From Oscillospiraceae bacterium (GTDB lineage Bacteria > Bacillota > Clostridia > Oscillospirales > Ruminococcaceae), in contig JAQXHC010000049.1 of assembly GCA_029007035.1 (NCBI GenBank), positions 44,841-108,840 of the forward strand: a DNA stretch of 64,000 nucleotides. The letters run 5' to 3'. Positions 6,676 through 15,360 of this stretch are shown here, one piece after another (the stretch's first letter is position 1; each line of letters opens with the position of its first letter). The notes under the pieces were generated by a model, which made no database searches, was not told where the DNA came from, and was given only the letters and a program-made list of their open reading frames with translations. Both the position numbers and the translations under genes were made by a program.

Positions 6676-8694
6676 ATGTCAAAGAACAATTCAGCAGAGA
6701 ATAAACAGTTTGAGATTCCACGTCCGCAGTTTCCGAAGCGGGCAGTAATCACGGGCGGAATGCCTTACGGAAATAAGGAGCTTCACTTCGGTCACGTCGG
6801 AGGAATGCTCGTATTCGCCGATACCTATGCGCGTTTTCTCCGCGACAGAATAGGCAGCGAAAATGTAATTTTTGTCACCGGCACAGACTGCTACGGTTCT
6901 CCTATTGCAGAAGGCTGGAGAAAAAAAGTTGAATCCGGAGAGTTTGAAGGCTCGCTGGAGGAATTTGTCAGCAGAAACCACGGCAAACAGAGAGCAACCC
7001 TTGATGCCTATGGAATATCGCCCAATCTGTTCGGAGCGTCGGGACTCGGCAGAACAAAGGAGATTCATGCCGAGGTGACCTATGATTTTATTAAATCGCT
7101 TTATGACAAAGGACAGCTTGACAAAATAACCACAATGCAGTTTTACGATGAGAAAGCGGGAGTGTTTCTTAACGGCAGACAAGTAGTCGGTAAATGTCCC
7201 GTAGAAGGCTGTACATCAGAAAAGGGATATGCTGACGAGTGTGATTTGGGACATCAGTATATGCCCGAAAACCTGCTCAATCCCGTGAGTACGCTGACAG
7301 GCGAAACACCGACGATGCGGCCTGTAACCAACTGGTATTTCAAACTCAGGGATTATGAGCAGCTGCTGAAAAACTGGATCGAGGAGCTCCGCAAACGCAA
7401 AAACGTCCGTCCCGTTGTACACAAGACAATATCCGAATTCTTAAAGCCGCCTGTAATTTATATAAAGCGCGAATTTGAGGAAAAATACATCGGAATCAGA
7501 TCGCAGATGCCCGAGCATACCTACCTTGAGGAGAAGAAAAAGCCGTCATTTACCATTGAATTTACGACTCTTTCTGACTGCGACGATGCATGCAGACTGC
7601 TTACCGAAAACGGAATCCGCTATCGTACCGGAAAAACACTCGTACCATTCAGATTAACAGGTAATATCGAATGGGGAGTTCCTGCTCCTGTGCTTGAGGG
7701 CGAGGAGGGACTTACCGTATGGGTATGGCCGGAGTCACTGTGGGCGCCTGTTTCGTTTACTCAGGCATATCTTGAACAGTGCGGAAGACAGCGTGATGAA
7801 TGGCGCGATTACTGGTGCAGCAAGGAATCAACGGTTTATCAGTTCATCGGACAGGATAACATCTATTTCTACGGAATTGCCGAGCCTGCAATGTGGATGG
7901 CTCAGCAGATATCAGATGAAAAGACGGAGAATCCCGGTGACGGCGAACTTCAGATGCCTGTAATCGTTGCGAATCACCACATACTTTTCCTTGATAAGAA
8001 AGCCTCAAGCTCAGGTGAGGTAAAGCCGCCGATGGCAGACGATCTGCTCAATTACTATACCCCCGAGCAGCTTCGTATGCACTGGCTCGGTCTCGGACTG
8101 GGACAGCGTTCCGTAAGCTTCATGCCCAAGCCTTACAATCCCGATGCAAAGCCCGGAGATGCCGACCCTGTTGTCAAGGACGGATTGCTTCTGTCAAACG
8201 TTTATAACCGAATAATCCGTACTGCATTCTATACAACCCAGAATTATCTTGACGGAGTATTGCCCGATGTTAAGCCGGAAGAAAGCTTCCTTGCCGACGC
8301 GAAAAAAGCTGTTCTTGAATATGAGCGCCATATGTCAAAATTTGCGTTTCATCAGTGCACATATGTGCTTGACAGTTATATCAGAAATGCAAGCAAGTAT
8401 ATGGCTAAAACACTTAATCCCGATACTCAGACTCCGGAGGAGCTTTCGCAGACTCTTTCCAATTTATTCTATACAATCAGAATAGCCGGAATACTGCTTC
8501 ACCCAATGGCACCGTTCGGAACCGAAAAGCTCCGTGAATACCTGATAGCTGACGAGAGAATATGGTCGTGGGACACAATTTTTGAGCCTGTGAATTACTT
8601 CACCGGAACAAATCACAAGCTTAAATTCCTGCCTCCGAGAACTGATTTCTTCACCCGTCACGAAAGCCAGTTTGTTCAGCAGGAGGAAGAATAA
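6676..8694 (+). CDS. metG: Methionyl-tRNA synthetase-like class I aminoacyl-tRNA ligase
   Basis: 672-residue class I synthetase of the MetG type. The HIGH motif reads HFGH at about residue 34-37, the MetRS-type strand reads FVTGTDCYGSPI, and a zinc-knuckle insert (GKCPVEGC..DECDLGHQYMPENLLNP) matches the MetRS connective peptide. WVWPESLWAPVSFTQ matches the methionine-pocket region. The KMSKS loop is degenerate: ANHHILFLDKKASSSGE, reading KASSS. An unusual segment of about 100 residues lies between the zinc region and the second half of the Rossmann fold. Start at 6676 with AAGGA nine bases upstream. It probably charges tRNA-Met, but the altered loop leaves room for a paralogue with a changed role. 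Confidence 0.83.
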   Translation: MSKNNSAENKQFEIPRPQFPKRAVITGGMPYGNKELHFGHVGGMLVFADTYARFLRDRIGSENVIFVTGTDCYGSPIAEGWRKKVESGEFEGSLEEFVSRNHGKQRATLDAYGISPNLFGASGLGRTKEIHAEVTYDFIKSLYDKGQLDKITTMQFYDEKAGVFLNGRQVVGKCPVEGCTSEKGYADECDLGHQYMPENLLNPVSTLTGETPTMRPVTNWYFKLRDYEQLLKNWIEELRKRKNVRPVVHKTISEFLKPPVIYIKREFEEKYIGIRSQMPEHTYLEEKKKPSFTIEFTTLSDCDDACRLLTENGIRYRTGKTLVPFRLTGNIEWGVPAPVLEGEEGLTVWVWPESLWAPVSFTQAYLEQCGRQRDEWRDYWCSKESTVYQFIGQDNIYFYGIAEPAMWMAQQISDEKTENPGDGELQMPVIVANHHILFLDKKASSSGEVKPPMADDLLNYYTPEQLRMHWLGLGLGQRSVSFMPKPYNPDAKPGDADPVVKDGLLLSNVYNRIIRTAFYTTQNYLDGVLPDVKPEESFLADAKKAVLEYERHMSKFAFHQCTYVLDSYIRNASKYMAKTLNPDTQTPEELSQTLSNLFYTIRIAGILLHPMAPFGTEKLREYLIADERIWSWDTIFEPVNYFTGTNHKLKFLPPRTDFFTRHESQFVQQEEE

Positions 8695-8840
8695 TCATTA
8701 TCATAACAGGTATTATTTCATGACCGTTTCCGTACATCAGCATACAGGCATACGGCAAAGGCGACTGGTAAATAATAACTGACTGCCGGTTCCTTTATGT
8801 GACAATACTGTGAGATTTATGTTACAATTTGATAATTTGC

Positions 8841-8869
8841 TTGACAAGAAAAATCTCGTTGTGTATAAT
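8841..8869 (+). promoter_or_regulatory. Promoter of the lipoprotein pair
   Basis: TTGACA at 8841-8846, a 17-base spacer and TATAAT at 8864-8869, 52 bases before the first lipoprotein start codon. Confidence 0.9.
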
Positions 8870-8920
8870 ATATTTGTCGGAGCAGCAAATATCAGCTCCG
8901 TGACCGAAAGGATAATTCAA

Positions 8921-9835
8921 ATGAAATTCAGAAGAAATAAAACAGCTGTTTTTCTTGCATCGCTGCTTATCGCAATGACGATTTCAGGCTGTAAGGATAA
9001 AAATAATAAACAGCAGAGCGAGAGCGTTCCCGATGAAATCCTGCGCCAGCCGTTTACGTTCAGCTTTGACGAGGATACGACTGTACCGGGCTCTGCCGGA
9101 AACAATGCTGAGCTTAATGCACAGGATCCTACAGCTCCGAAAGCAACGACGGCTGAAGAGCAGACAAATCAGGGCGGCAGCACAGTGTATGTAGAAGTTA
9201 CCGACGCTTCCGGACAGACTGTTACTCAGTATGTTCCCGTAACGGACGCATCGGGAGTTCAGGCAACTGAGAACGACGGCGAACCTAAAACCGAGTCTGT
9301 AGCTGTAACAGAGGCTGTATCGTCAGTTCCGGATAGTACCGGCGAGTCGGCTCAGAATGGTACGCAATCCGAAAATACAACAAATCCGCCGTCAACGGAG
9401 AAAGTCACGAATTATAAAACAGGAAAGACCTATTGGTTCGATATCTCAAAGGGCGAGGACTTCGTGTTTAACGGAGATTTTGTTTCCATGACATTCAAGG
9501 TCAATGAAAATGTTCCCGACGGAATTTATGATATCGAGATTGTAAAACCGGATTTTGCAAATTATGCCGGTGAGACCGTTAAGCCGAAAAATTCCGTCAA
9601 TGCGCGTATTTATGTTAATACCGACGGCGCGTCAACAAAGGATTACGATGACGGCTTCAGCATCTACGGTCAGGAAGTATCATGCCGTGCAGGAGACGAG
9701 GTTACGGTTAATTTCAGGCTTTCCAACAATCCCGGTGTATGCGCTGTAATATTCAAATTCAGGTATGACGCAGATGTTCTGGAACTTAAAGACTGTTCTC
9801 CGGTAGGTGAATATGCCGAAATTCAAACAAAGTAG
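8921..9835 (+). CDS. Lipoprotein with Thr-rich linker and permuted cohesin-like domain (first of tandem pair)
   Basis: 304 residues. It begins MKFRRNKTAVFLASLLIAMT and has the lipobox ISGC at about residues 22-25, so it is exported and lipid-anchored. A low-complexity Thr/Ser/Glu/Gln linker (about 45-190) contains VTDASGQTVTQYVPVTDASG. The C-terminal part has two pieces. GDFVSMTFKVNENVPDGIYDIEI looks like the second half of a cohesin. AGDEVTVNFRLSNNPGVCAV, then a FKFRYDADVLEL segment, looks like the first half. The order is therefore swapped relative to a normal cohesin. The start is ATG 8921; longer in-frame extensions cross the promoter. It is probably a cell-surface binding protein; the ligand is unknown. 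Confidence 0.85.
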   Translation: MKFRRNKTAVFLASLLIAMTISGCKDKNNKQQSESVPDEILRQPFTFSFDEDTTVPGSAGNNAELNAQDPTAPKATTAEEQTNQGGSTVYVEVTDASGQTVTQYVPVTDASGVQATENDGEPKTESVAVTEAVSSVPDSTGESAQNGTQSENTTNPPSTEKVTNYKTGKTYWFDISKGEDFVFNGDFVSMTFKVNENVPDGIYDIEIVKPDFANYAGETVKPKNSVNARIYVNTDGASTKDYDDGFSIYGQEVSCRAGDEVTVNFRLSNNPGVCAVIFKFRYDADVLELKDCSPVGEYAEIQTK

Positions 9836-9898
9836 TCACGAGCTGTTTAAGAAAACATACCGTACTCTTTGTGAATAATGTCAGAAAGGAAAATAAAA

Positions 9899-10795
9899 AT
9901 GAATAACAAATTCAGACGTACCGCCGCAGTATTTGCAGCGATTCTTGCAGCCACAATGGTAGCGTCGGGCTGCGCAGATAAAAAAAATAAAAATGAATCA
10001 TCAGAGGAGATAATTCTGAAGCTTCCGCTTGAATTTAATTATAATCAGAATTCTGACAGCGACGAGCTCAACGCAGCAGACCCGACAGGTTCAGGAGCAC
10101 AAAACGGCGGATATGTTGTCGTAACCGAGCCGAACGGTCAGCCCGTTACCGAATATATCAACGTAACCGATGCCAACGGCGAACCTGTAACACAGATTGT
10201 CGAGGTTACAAATGCTTCCGGAGAGGTCGAGAAGGACGCTTCCGGACAGCCTGTTACAAAGGTAGTTGAAGTTACCGAAGCTGCTGAAAAGACTGAAGCA
10301 GGCGGTTCATCATACAGTGCAAAGATCGACAGTGCAAACATTCAGTGGGTTGATATTTCAACCGGCAAGGATTTTGTATTCAACGACAATTTCTTTACCG
10401 TATATTTCAAGGTTAAGGACACGGCAGCTGACGGAGTTTATGATATCAAAATAACCGAGCCGTCGTTTTCAAGCATTGTTAATGGCGGTACAGTCGTTGT
10501 AGCTGATAAAATTATGGACGGAAAGGTATTTATTTCCACCGACGCAGAGGAGCAGCCTTCTGTTCCCGACAGCGGATTTACAATGTATACCGATTATATT
10601 GCCTGCAAGCAGGGCGATGAAATTCAGCTTTCTTTCAATATGAAGAATAATCCGGGTATTGTCGGAATGAACTTCTGGTTCGAATACGATAAGAATGCTC
10701 TTGAAATCGTAAGGGGCAGAGCCTCCGGAGATTACGCTGAAATCGCAAACGCTGATTTCCATGAAAATCCGCAGAATACCGAGGCAAAAAAGTAA
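9899..10795 (+). CDS. Lipoprotein with repeat linker and permuted cohesin-like domain (second of tandem pair)
   Basis: 298-residue paralogue of the preceding gene, 63 bases downstream in the same unit, with AAAGGA before ATG 9899. Signal peptide with lipobox VASGC. The linker carries imperfect repeats of the type VT-x-x-x-G-x-PVT (NGQPVTEY, NGEPVTQI, SGQPVTKV). The C-terminus repeats the arrangement of its neighbour: FTVYFKVKDTAADGVYDIKI first, then KQGDEIQLSFNMKNNPGIVG and FWFEYDKNALEI. The core NNPGI(V/C)...F..YD..(V/A)LE is the characteristic first-half signature of cohesin-type beta sandwiches in ruminococci. The gene ends in a terminator. Cell-surface location is likely; dockerin binding is only a hypothesis. 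Confidence 0.85.
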   Translation: MNNKFRRTAAVFAAILAATMVASGCADKKNKNESSEEIILKLPLEFNYNQNSDSDELNAADPTGSGAQNGGYVVVTEPNGQPVTEYINVTDANGEPVTQIVEVTNASGEVEKDASGQPVTKVVEVTEAAEKTEAGGSSYSAKIDSANIQWVDISTGKDFVFNDNFFTVYFKVKDTAADGVYDIKITEPSFSSIVNGGTVVVADKIMDGKVFISTDAEEQPSVPDSGFTMYTDYIACKQGDEIQLSFNMKNNPGIVGMNFWFEYDKNALEIVRGRASGDYAEIANADFHENPQNTEAKK

Positions 10796-10838
10796 TCGCC
10801 GACCGGTAAAAACCATACATTATTAAATGATTGAAGCA

Positions 10839-10870
10839 GCCGCTGGAGAATTATTCTTCAGCGGCGGTTT
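10839..10870 (+). terminator. Terminator after the lipoprotein pair
   Basis: GCCGCTGGAGAA pairs with TTCTTCAGCGGC (one mismatch) around a short AT loop, followed by a weak T tract, GGTTTATT. Confidence 0.75.
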
Positions 10871-10876
10871 ATTATA

Positions 10877-11036
10877 ATACTGATTCCATATCAACCTATT
10901 GAAAAATTTGCCGCTATCATTTCGTGGTTCTGCGTTGCCCGTCCTTGACAGACGACAGCCTGTCTGCGGTTGGGTGCCTTGACCTACAAAATGCTATCTG
11001 GCAACTTCTTTCAATAGAACGATAAGGGATCAGTAT
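10877..11036. mobile_element. Inverted-repeat miniature element, copy B (about 160 bp)
   Basis: The ends ATACTGAT (10877-10884) and ATCAGTAT (11029-11036) begin an imperfect terminal inverted repeat of roughly 25-30 bp that includes CTATTGAAA near both inner edges. The interior has AAATTTGCCG at 10905-10914 followed by TGCGTT about 16 bases on, the same two motifs as in copies A and C. No coding capacity. Confidence 0.55.
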
Positions 11037-11090
11037 AAGAACCTGATTTCACAAGAAAATCCGCACACATTTTTATGAAGAAAGGCTCTG
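11037..11090. repeat. Short degenerate relative of element A
   Basis: AAGAACCTGATTTCACA at the left resembles the left end of the element at 3151 (AGAACCTG then TTCACA), and GAAAGGCTCT at the right resembles its right end. It is only about 54 bp and abuts copy B, so it may be an internally deleted copy. The match is by eye. Confidence 0.35.
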
Positions 11091-11095
11091 AACAG

Positions 11096-11130
11096 AAAAA
11101 ACGGCGGTCAGTTAAAAACAATGACCGCCG
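11096..11130 (-). terminator. Terminator of ackA
   Basis: CGGCGGTCA and TGACCGCCG form a perfect 9-bp stem. On the minus strand it is followed by a T run (A tract 11096-11101). Confidence 0.88.
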
Positions 11131-11223
11131 AATTTGTATGTAATTATAAGCAACTGATTTAATTATTGTTATTTAGCGATAAAAAGGTTGAAATTTAATT
11201 AAAACAGTGGTATAATGTAGATA

Positions 11224-12423
11224 TTACTTGGAAATGAGCGCGAGGGTATCTCTTGCTATGAGAAGCTCTTCATTAGTGGGAACAACCCATACCTCAACCT
11301 TTGAATCAGCTGCGGAAATTCTCTGGAGCTTTCCTCTGAGACCGTCGTTTGCCTTTTCGTCGAGCTTAATTCCGAAGAATTCCATATCGCTGCAGACAGC
11401 AGCTCTTACGTCATAAGCATTTTCGCCGATTCCGCCTGTGAAGAGAACAGCGTCAAGACCGTTCATTGCAGCAGCGTAGCTTCCGATGTATTTTTTAATT
11501 TCGTAAACGAGCATATCGGTAACGAGCTTTGATTTCTTATCACCGTGTGCGGCAGCCTCTGTGATATCGCGGTTATCCGAGGAAATACCGGAAACACCGA
11601 GGAATCCCGACTTTTTGTTCATATATTCGCTCATCTGTGCCGGAGTGAAGCCATGCTTGTCGGCAACGAATGTAACTGCTGAGGGGTCAACGCTTCCTGT
11701 ACGTGTACCCATAACAACACCGTCAAGAGGAGTGAAGCCCATTGAGGTATCGATAGACTTTCCGCCCTGAACTGCGGTGATTGAGGAACCGTTTCCAAGA
11801 TGACACGAAACGATTTTAAGGTCCTTGATGTCCTTGCCGAGAGCATCAGCGAGAGCAGCAGTGACAAATCTGTGAGAAGTACCGTGGAAGCCGTATTTTC
11901 TTACATGCAGATCTTCGTAGTCATTGTAAGGAAGACCGAACATATAAGCTTTCGGGGGCATTGTCTGGTGGAATGCTGTGTCGAATACGACAACCTGCGG
12001 AACATTTTCCGGAATAACCTTTTTGCATGCCCACAGAGCAAGAGCGTGAGCGTGATTATGTACGGGAGCAAGCTCTTTGAGATCGTCAATTTTCTGGATA
12101 ACTTCATCTGTTACGATAGTGGTTTTGTCGAAAACTTCCGCACCCTGTACGATTCTGTGACCTACTGCCGAGATTTCGTCCATCGACTTGATAACGGCTG
12201 TATCACCTGTAGTAAGAGTTTCAACGAGCTTTTCAAAAGCCTCTGTGTGTGTGGGGAAGCTGCAGTCAGCTTCAAATTTTCTGCCGTCGCTTGTTTTGTG
12301 GGAGATGTGTCCGTCAATTCCTATTCTGTCACAGTTTCCCTTAGCGATAACGCTTTCGTCGTCCATGTTGATGAGCTGGTACTTCAAAGACGAGCTGCCT
12401 GCATTAACAACCAAAATAATCAT
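11224..12423 (-). CDS. ackA: Acetate kinase AckA
   Basis: 399-residue cytoplasmic kinase converting acetyl phosphate and ADP to acetate and ATP, the energy-yielding end of mixed-acid fermentation. ASKHA-fold signatures are present: VNAGSSSLKYQL at the N-terminus, YGFHGTSHRFV, HLGNGSSITAV, MGTRTGSVDPS and FTGGIGENA, with the C-terminal NEELLIARDT. Start at ATG 12423, where the family N-terminus MIILVVNAG begins; an in-frame extension upstream lacks homology. No pta lies beside it. It is divergent from tmcAL, whose product uses acetate as a substrate. A promoter (12465-12492) and a terminator flank it, so it is monocistronic. Confidence 0.97.
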   Translation of the reverse strand: MIILVVNAGSSSLKYQLINMDDESVIAKGNCDRIGIDGHISHKTSDGRKFEADCSFPTHTEAFEKLVETLTTGDTAVIKSMDEISAVGHRIVQGAEVFDKTTIVTDEVIQKIDDLKELAPVHNHAHALALWACKKVIPENVPQVVVFDTAFHQTMPPKAYMFGLPYNDYEDLHVRKYGFHGTSHRFVTAALADALGKDIKDLKIVSCHLGNGSSITAVQGGKSIDTSMGFTPLDGVVMGTRTGSVDPSAVTFVADKHGFTPAQMSEYMNKKSGFLGVSGISSDNRDITEAAAHGDKKSKLVTDMLVYEIKKYIGSYAAAMNGLDAVLFTGGIGENAYDVRAAVCSDMEFFGIKLDEKANDGLRGKLQRISAADSKVEVWVVPTNEELLIARDTLALISK

Positions 12424-12464
12424 GTTTAGCACAATCCTTTCAGAAATTAGTATTTGCATATATA

Positions 12465-12492
12465 ATTATATACTTTTTTCAGCAAAATGCAA
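12465..12492 (-). promoter_or_regulatory. Promoter of ackA
   Basis: On the minus strand: TTGCAT (12492-12487), a 16-base spacer and TATAAT (12470-12465). Confidence 0.7.
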
Positions 12493-12581
12493 GTCTTTTT
12501 CCGAAATTTATGAATAAAAAACTGTATGAATCCGAAAAAAACGGTTTAACATAATATAACAGAAAGAAAAGAGGGAGTTTT

Positions 12582-13787
12582 ATGAAGGTCAGCGGAATAA
12601 TCTGCGAATACAATCCGTTTCACAACGGACATCTTTACCACATCAGAGAAACAAGGAAAAACGGAGCGACTCATGTTGTTGCGGTTATGAGCGGAAACTT
12701 CGTACAGCGCGGCGATACAGCCATTATTGACAAAATTGACAGGGCACGCCTTGCTGTAAAATCGGGGGCGGACCTCATAATCGAGCTTCCGGTACAGTAC
12801 AGTCTTTCATCTGCTGAAAATTTTGCAAACGGAGCGATATGGCTGCTGAAATCTCTTGGAGTTGTTGAGGAGCTTTCATTCGGCAGCGAGTGCGGAGACG
12901 TTGAAAAGCTTAAAAAAGCTTTGGAAATAACCGACTCTGCTGCGAAAACACACCGTGACGAAATACTTGGAATAATGGAAAAGGGGTATACATATCCAAG
13001 AGCGCTCAGCTCGGTTATAAACGGAATCGACAGTGAAGCAGCAGCAGTAATTTCCGAACCGAATAATCTGCTTGCCATAGAGTATATGCGCGCACTTGAA
13101 CGGTTTGCTCCCGCAATAAAGCCGTTTACCGTCAGAAGAACAGGGGCTGCTCACGACGGCGCGCCGGTCAGCGACGCATACGCAAGCGCGTCATATATCC
13201 GCGAGCTTATTTCATCCGGTCAGTACGGAGAGGGAAAGCTTTCGCAGTATACAACTCAGATATGGGCGCAGGCGGTTTCAAATGCTGTAAGAAACGGCGA
13301 ATCTGCCGATATATCGCGTCTTGAACGGATCATACTCTATAAGCTCAGAACCTCATCGCCAAAGGAACTTGCGTCAGTAAGTGACGTAGGACAGGGATTT
13401 GAGAATCGCCTCATCAGTTCAAGAATGGCAGGTTCACTGGACGAGCTTTTCGTAACGCTTAAGACGAAACGCTATACCATGGCTCGTATCAGGAGAATCC
13501 TGCTGTGTATGCTTATCGGAATCACAAGGAGCGATATGACTCATCTTCCGCCGTATGGAAGAATTCTCGCACTGAATGAAAGGGGAAAAGAGATACTTGC
13601 ACTTGCAAAAGGCAAGGCTTCAATTCCGTTTGCAACGTCAATTTCAAAGCTGTCGCAGAAGAACCCGACGGCGCGCAGATTTGCGGAGCTTGAAATCAGA
13701 GCCTCCGATATTTACGGACTTGCGCTGGGAACTATAAATTCAGCGCAAAAGGATTATAAAGCGAAAATAATGATCGATTTGGAGTAG
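12582..13787 (+). CDS. tmcAL: tRNA(Met) cytidine acetate ligase TmcAL
   Basis: 401-residue nucleotidyltransferase-fold enzyme (YlbM family). Characterised members activate acetate with ATP and acetylate the wobble cytidine C34 of elongator tRNA-Met to N4-acetylcytidine. The N-terminal GIICEYNPFHNGHLYHI contains the HxGH-type nucleotidyl-transfer motif (HNGH), followed by VVAVMSGNFVQRGDTAIIDK and DLIIELPVQYSLSSAENFA, both diagnostic. It has full family length and ATG start 12582 with a GAGGGAG site. It begins a run of RNA-modification genes and overlaps the following peptidase region by closely spaced signals. Confidence 0.95.
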   Translation: MKVSGIICEYNPFHNGHLYHIRETRKNGATHVVAVMSGNFVQRGDTAIIDKIDRARLAVKSGADLIIELPVQYSLSSAENFANGAIWLLKSLGVVEELSFGSECGDVEKLKKALEITDSAAKTHRDEILGIMEKGYTYPRALSSVINGIDSEAAAVISEPNNLLAIEYMRALERFAPAIKPFTVRRTGAAHDGAPVSDAYASASYIRELISSGQYGEGKLSQYTTQIWAQAVSNAVRNGESADISRLERIILYKLRTSSPKELASVSDVGQGFENRLISSRMAGSLDELFVTLKTKRYTMARIRRILLCMLIGITRSDMTHLPPYGRILALNERGKEILALAKGKASIPFATSISKLSQKNPTARRFAELEIRASDIYGLALGTINSAQKDYKAKIMIDLE

Positions 13788-13792
13788 TGACA

Positions 13793-14704
13793 TTGAAAAA
13801 AACACTTATTGCTATAATTTCCGTCGTCATCTGTGCTGCCGGATTTGGATGTACATCGACGGTTCAGCCTATGGATGAAAACCCAACGGTTTCGGGAACT
13901 GCACCTGTACCGTCTGAAACAACGGCTCCGGCCGCAACAGAGGTTCCGACAGAACCGCCAACAGAAGTCCCGACCGAGCCTCTTGAAATGCCAATTGACT
14001 ATGAACTTCCGTCATCAGCGGAGATAAAGGCAGAGGCTGTTCTGCAGAAACCGGAACTTCCGACGGGCTGCGAGGTTACGGCACTTTGTACGCTGCTAAA
14101 TTATCTTGGATTCAGCATCGACAAGGAGACTCTGTTTGATGATTTTATGCCGCACACGTCAAATGCCGACTGTACCTTTGATGATAAATATATCGGTGAT
14201 CCGAGAGCGGATAACGGTTTTGGATGCAATGCTCCCGTTGTAGCTGAAACTGCTGAAAATTATCTGAAATCGGTAAATTCCGATATGCGGGTGATGAATC
14301 TCACAGGCACTCCGTTCAGAGAGCTTTTCTATCAGATTGAGCAGGGGCGTCCTGTCGTTATCTGGGGAAGCGTCAACATGAGGGACGTCACTTTCAAGCT
14401 TCGCTGGACGACACAGGACGGCAGGGAAGCATGGTTTGCAACTCTTGAGCATTGTCTTGTTCTGACCGGATATGATATTAATAACGGAATCGTTTATGTA
14501 TGTGACCCATTAAAGGGAAATACCGAATATTCGCTTGAACGTGCCGAGAGTGTCTATGACCAGATGGGACAGCAGGCGGTAATAATTTACGGAGATAATG
14601 AAATTAATTCCGAGCCTGACAACGTAAATACTGAAATACGCGAAATGGCCGCAATGGAAAGGGAGCGTCAGGCTGCTGTAAACGAGGAGATAAACGATGA
14701 TTAA
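13793..14704 (+). CDS. Lipoprotein with C39-like papain-fold peptidase domain
   Basis: About 303 residues. The signal peptide MKKTLIAIISVVICAAGFGC has its lipobox cysteine at residue 20. A Pro/Thr/Glu-rich tether (about 25-70) follows, then a peptidase C39-like domain. The catalytic Cys lies in LPTGCEVTALCTLLNYLG, a structural segment reads GRPVVIWGSV, the His lies in LEHCLVLTGYD and the Asp in YVCDPLKG. TTG at 13793 is the preferred start because GGAG lies 8 bases before it; GTG 13787 is too close. The gene sits between tmcAL and a HAD phosphatase in a run otherwise rich in RNA-modification genes, which gives no clue to its substrate. Probably a surface cysteine peptidase or amidase. Confidence 0.83.
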   Translation: MKKTLIAIISVVICAAGFGCTSTVQPMDENPTVSGTAPVPSETTAPAATEVPTEPPTEVPTEPLEMPIDYELPSSAEIKAEAVLQKPELPTGCEVTALCTLLNYLGFSIDKETLFDDFMPHTSNADCTFDDKYIGDPRADNGFGCNAPVVAETAENYLKSVNSDMRVMNLTGTPFRELFYQIEQGRPVVIWGSVNMRDVTFKLRWTTQDGREAWFATLEHCLVLTGYDINNGIVYVCDPLKGNTEYSLERAESVYDQMGQQAVIIYGDNEINSEPDNVNTEIREMAAMERERQAAVNEEINDD

Positions 14705-15344
14705 GGGAGTAATTTTCGACCTTGACGGAACTCTGATTGATTCGATGGGAATCTGGCACACTATAGATATGAAATTCCTGCGTGAAAACGGGATAGAAAA
14801 TCCGCCTGAAAATATTTCGGATCTGATGAAGAAAATGACGGTCGAGGAGTCTTCGCTCTATTTTATAGAGAAATTCGGACTCAATGTAACTCCGGAATAT
14901 GTTGCAGGACGCGTTGAGGAGCTTGTGTCAGTCGAGTATCAGAAAAATATAGGATTAAAGCCGTATGCTGAGGAGATTCTCGATTTCCTCAGAAGCAGAA
15001 ATATTCCCTGCGGAGTTGCAACGGTGACATATAAATCCCTTGCGGAAGCTGTTCTTCGCCGTCACGGACTGCTTGACAGGCTGAGCTTCATACTTACCGA
15101 TTCGGAATATCCCAAAGGCAAAAACGATTCGGGCATCTTTCTCGGAGCGGCTGAGCTGCTTGGAACAAAACCATCGGAAACGGCTGTAATCGAGGATTCG
15201 CTTCACTGTATCGAGACGGCGTCCGGTGCAGGCTTTTTCACTGTCGGAGTATTCGATGAGGCATCGGCTTCCGACTGGGAACAGATAAGTTCTTCGGCAG
15301 ACAGAGCATTCAGATCGCTGAAGGATATTGAAAAATTATTTTAG
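14697..15344 (+). CDS. HAD-superfamily hydrolase (phosphatase / beta-phosphoglucomutase-like)
   Basis: 215-residue cytoplasmic HAD enzyme of the subfamily with an alpha-helical cap after motif I. Motif I is FDLDGTLIDS (nucleophile and acid/base Asp). Motif II is ATVTYKS, motif III the lysine in KGKNDSGIF, and motif IV is VIEDSLHCIETASGAG. Such proteins hydrolyse sugar phosphates or related small phosphates; the substrate is not predictable. Its start overlaps the previous gene by 8 bases, and mnmA follows 16 bases later, so it is inside one transcription unit. Confidence 0.88.
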   Translation: MIKGVIFDLDGTLIDSMGIWHTIDMKFLRENGIENPPENISDLMKKMTVEESSLYFIEKFGLNVTPEYVAGRVEELVSVEYQKNIGLKPYAEEILDFLRSRNIPCGVATVTYKSLAEAVLRRHGLLDRLSFILTDSEYPKGKNDSGIFLGAAELLGTKPSETAVIEDSLHCIETASGAGFFTVGVFDEASASDWEQISSSADRAFRSLKDIEKLF

Positions 15345-15360
15345 TAAAGGCTGATAATAT

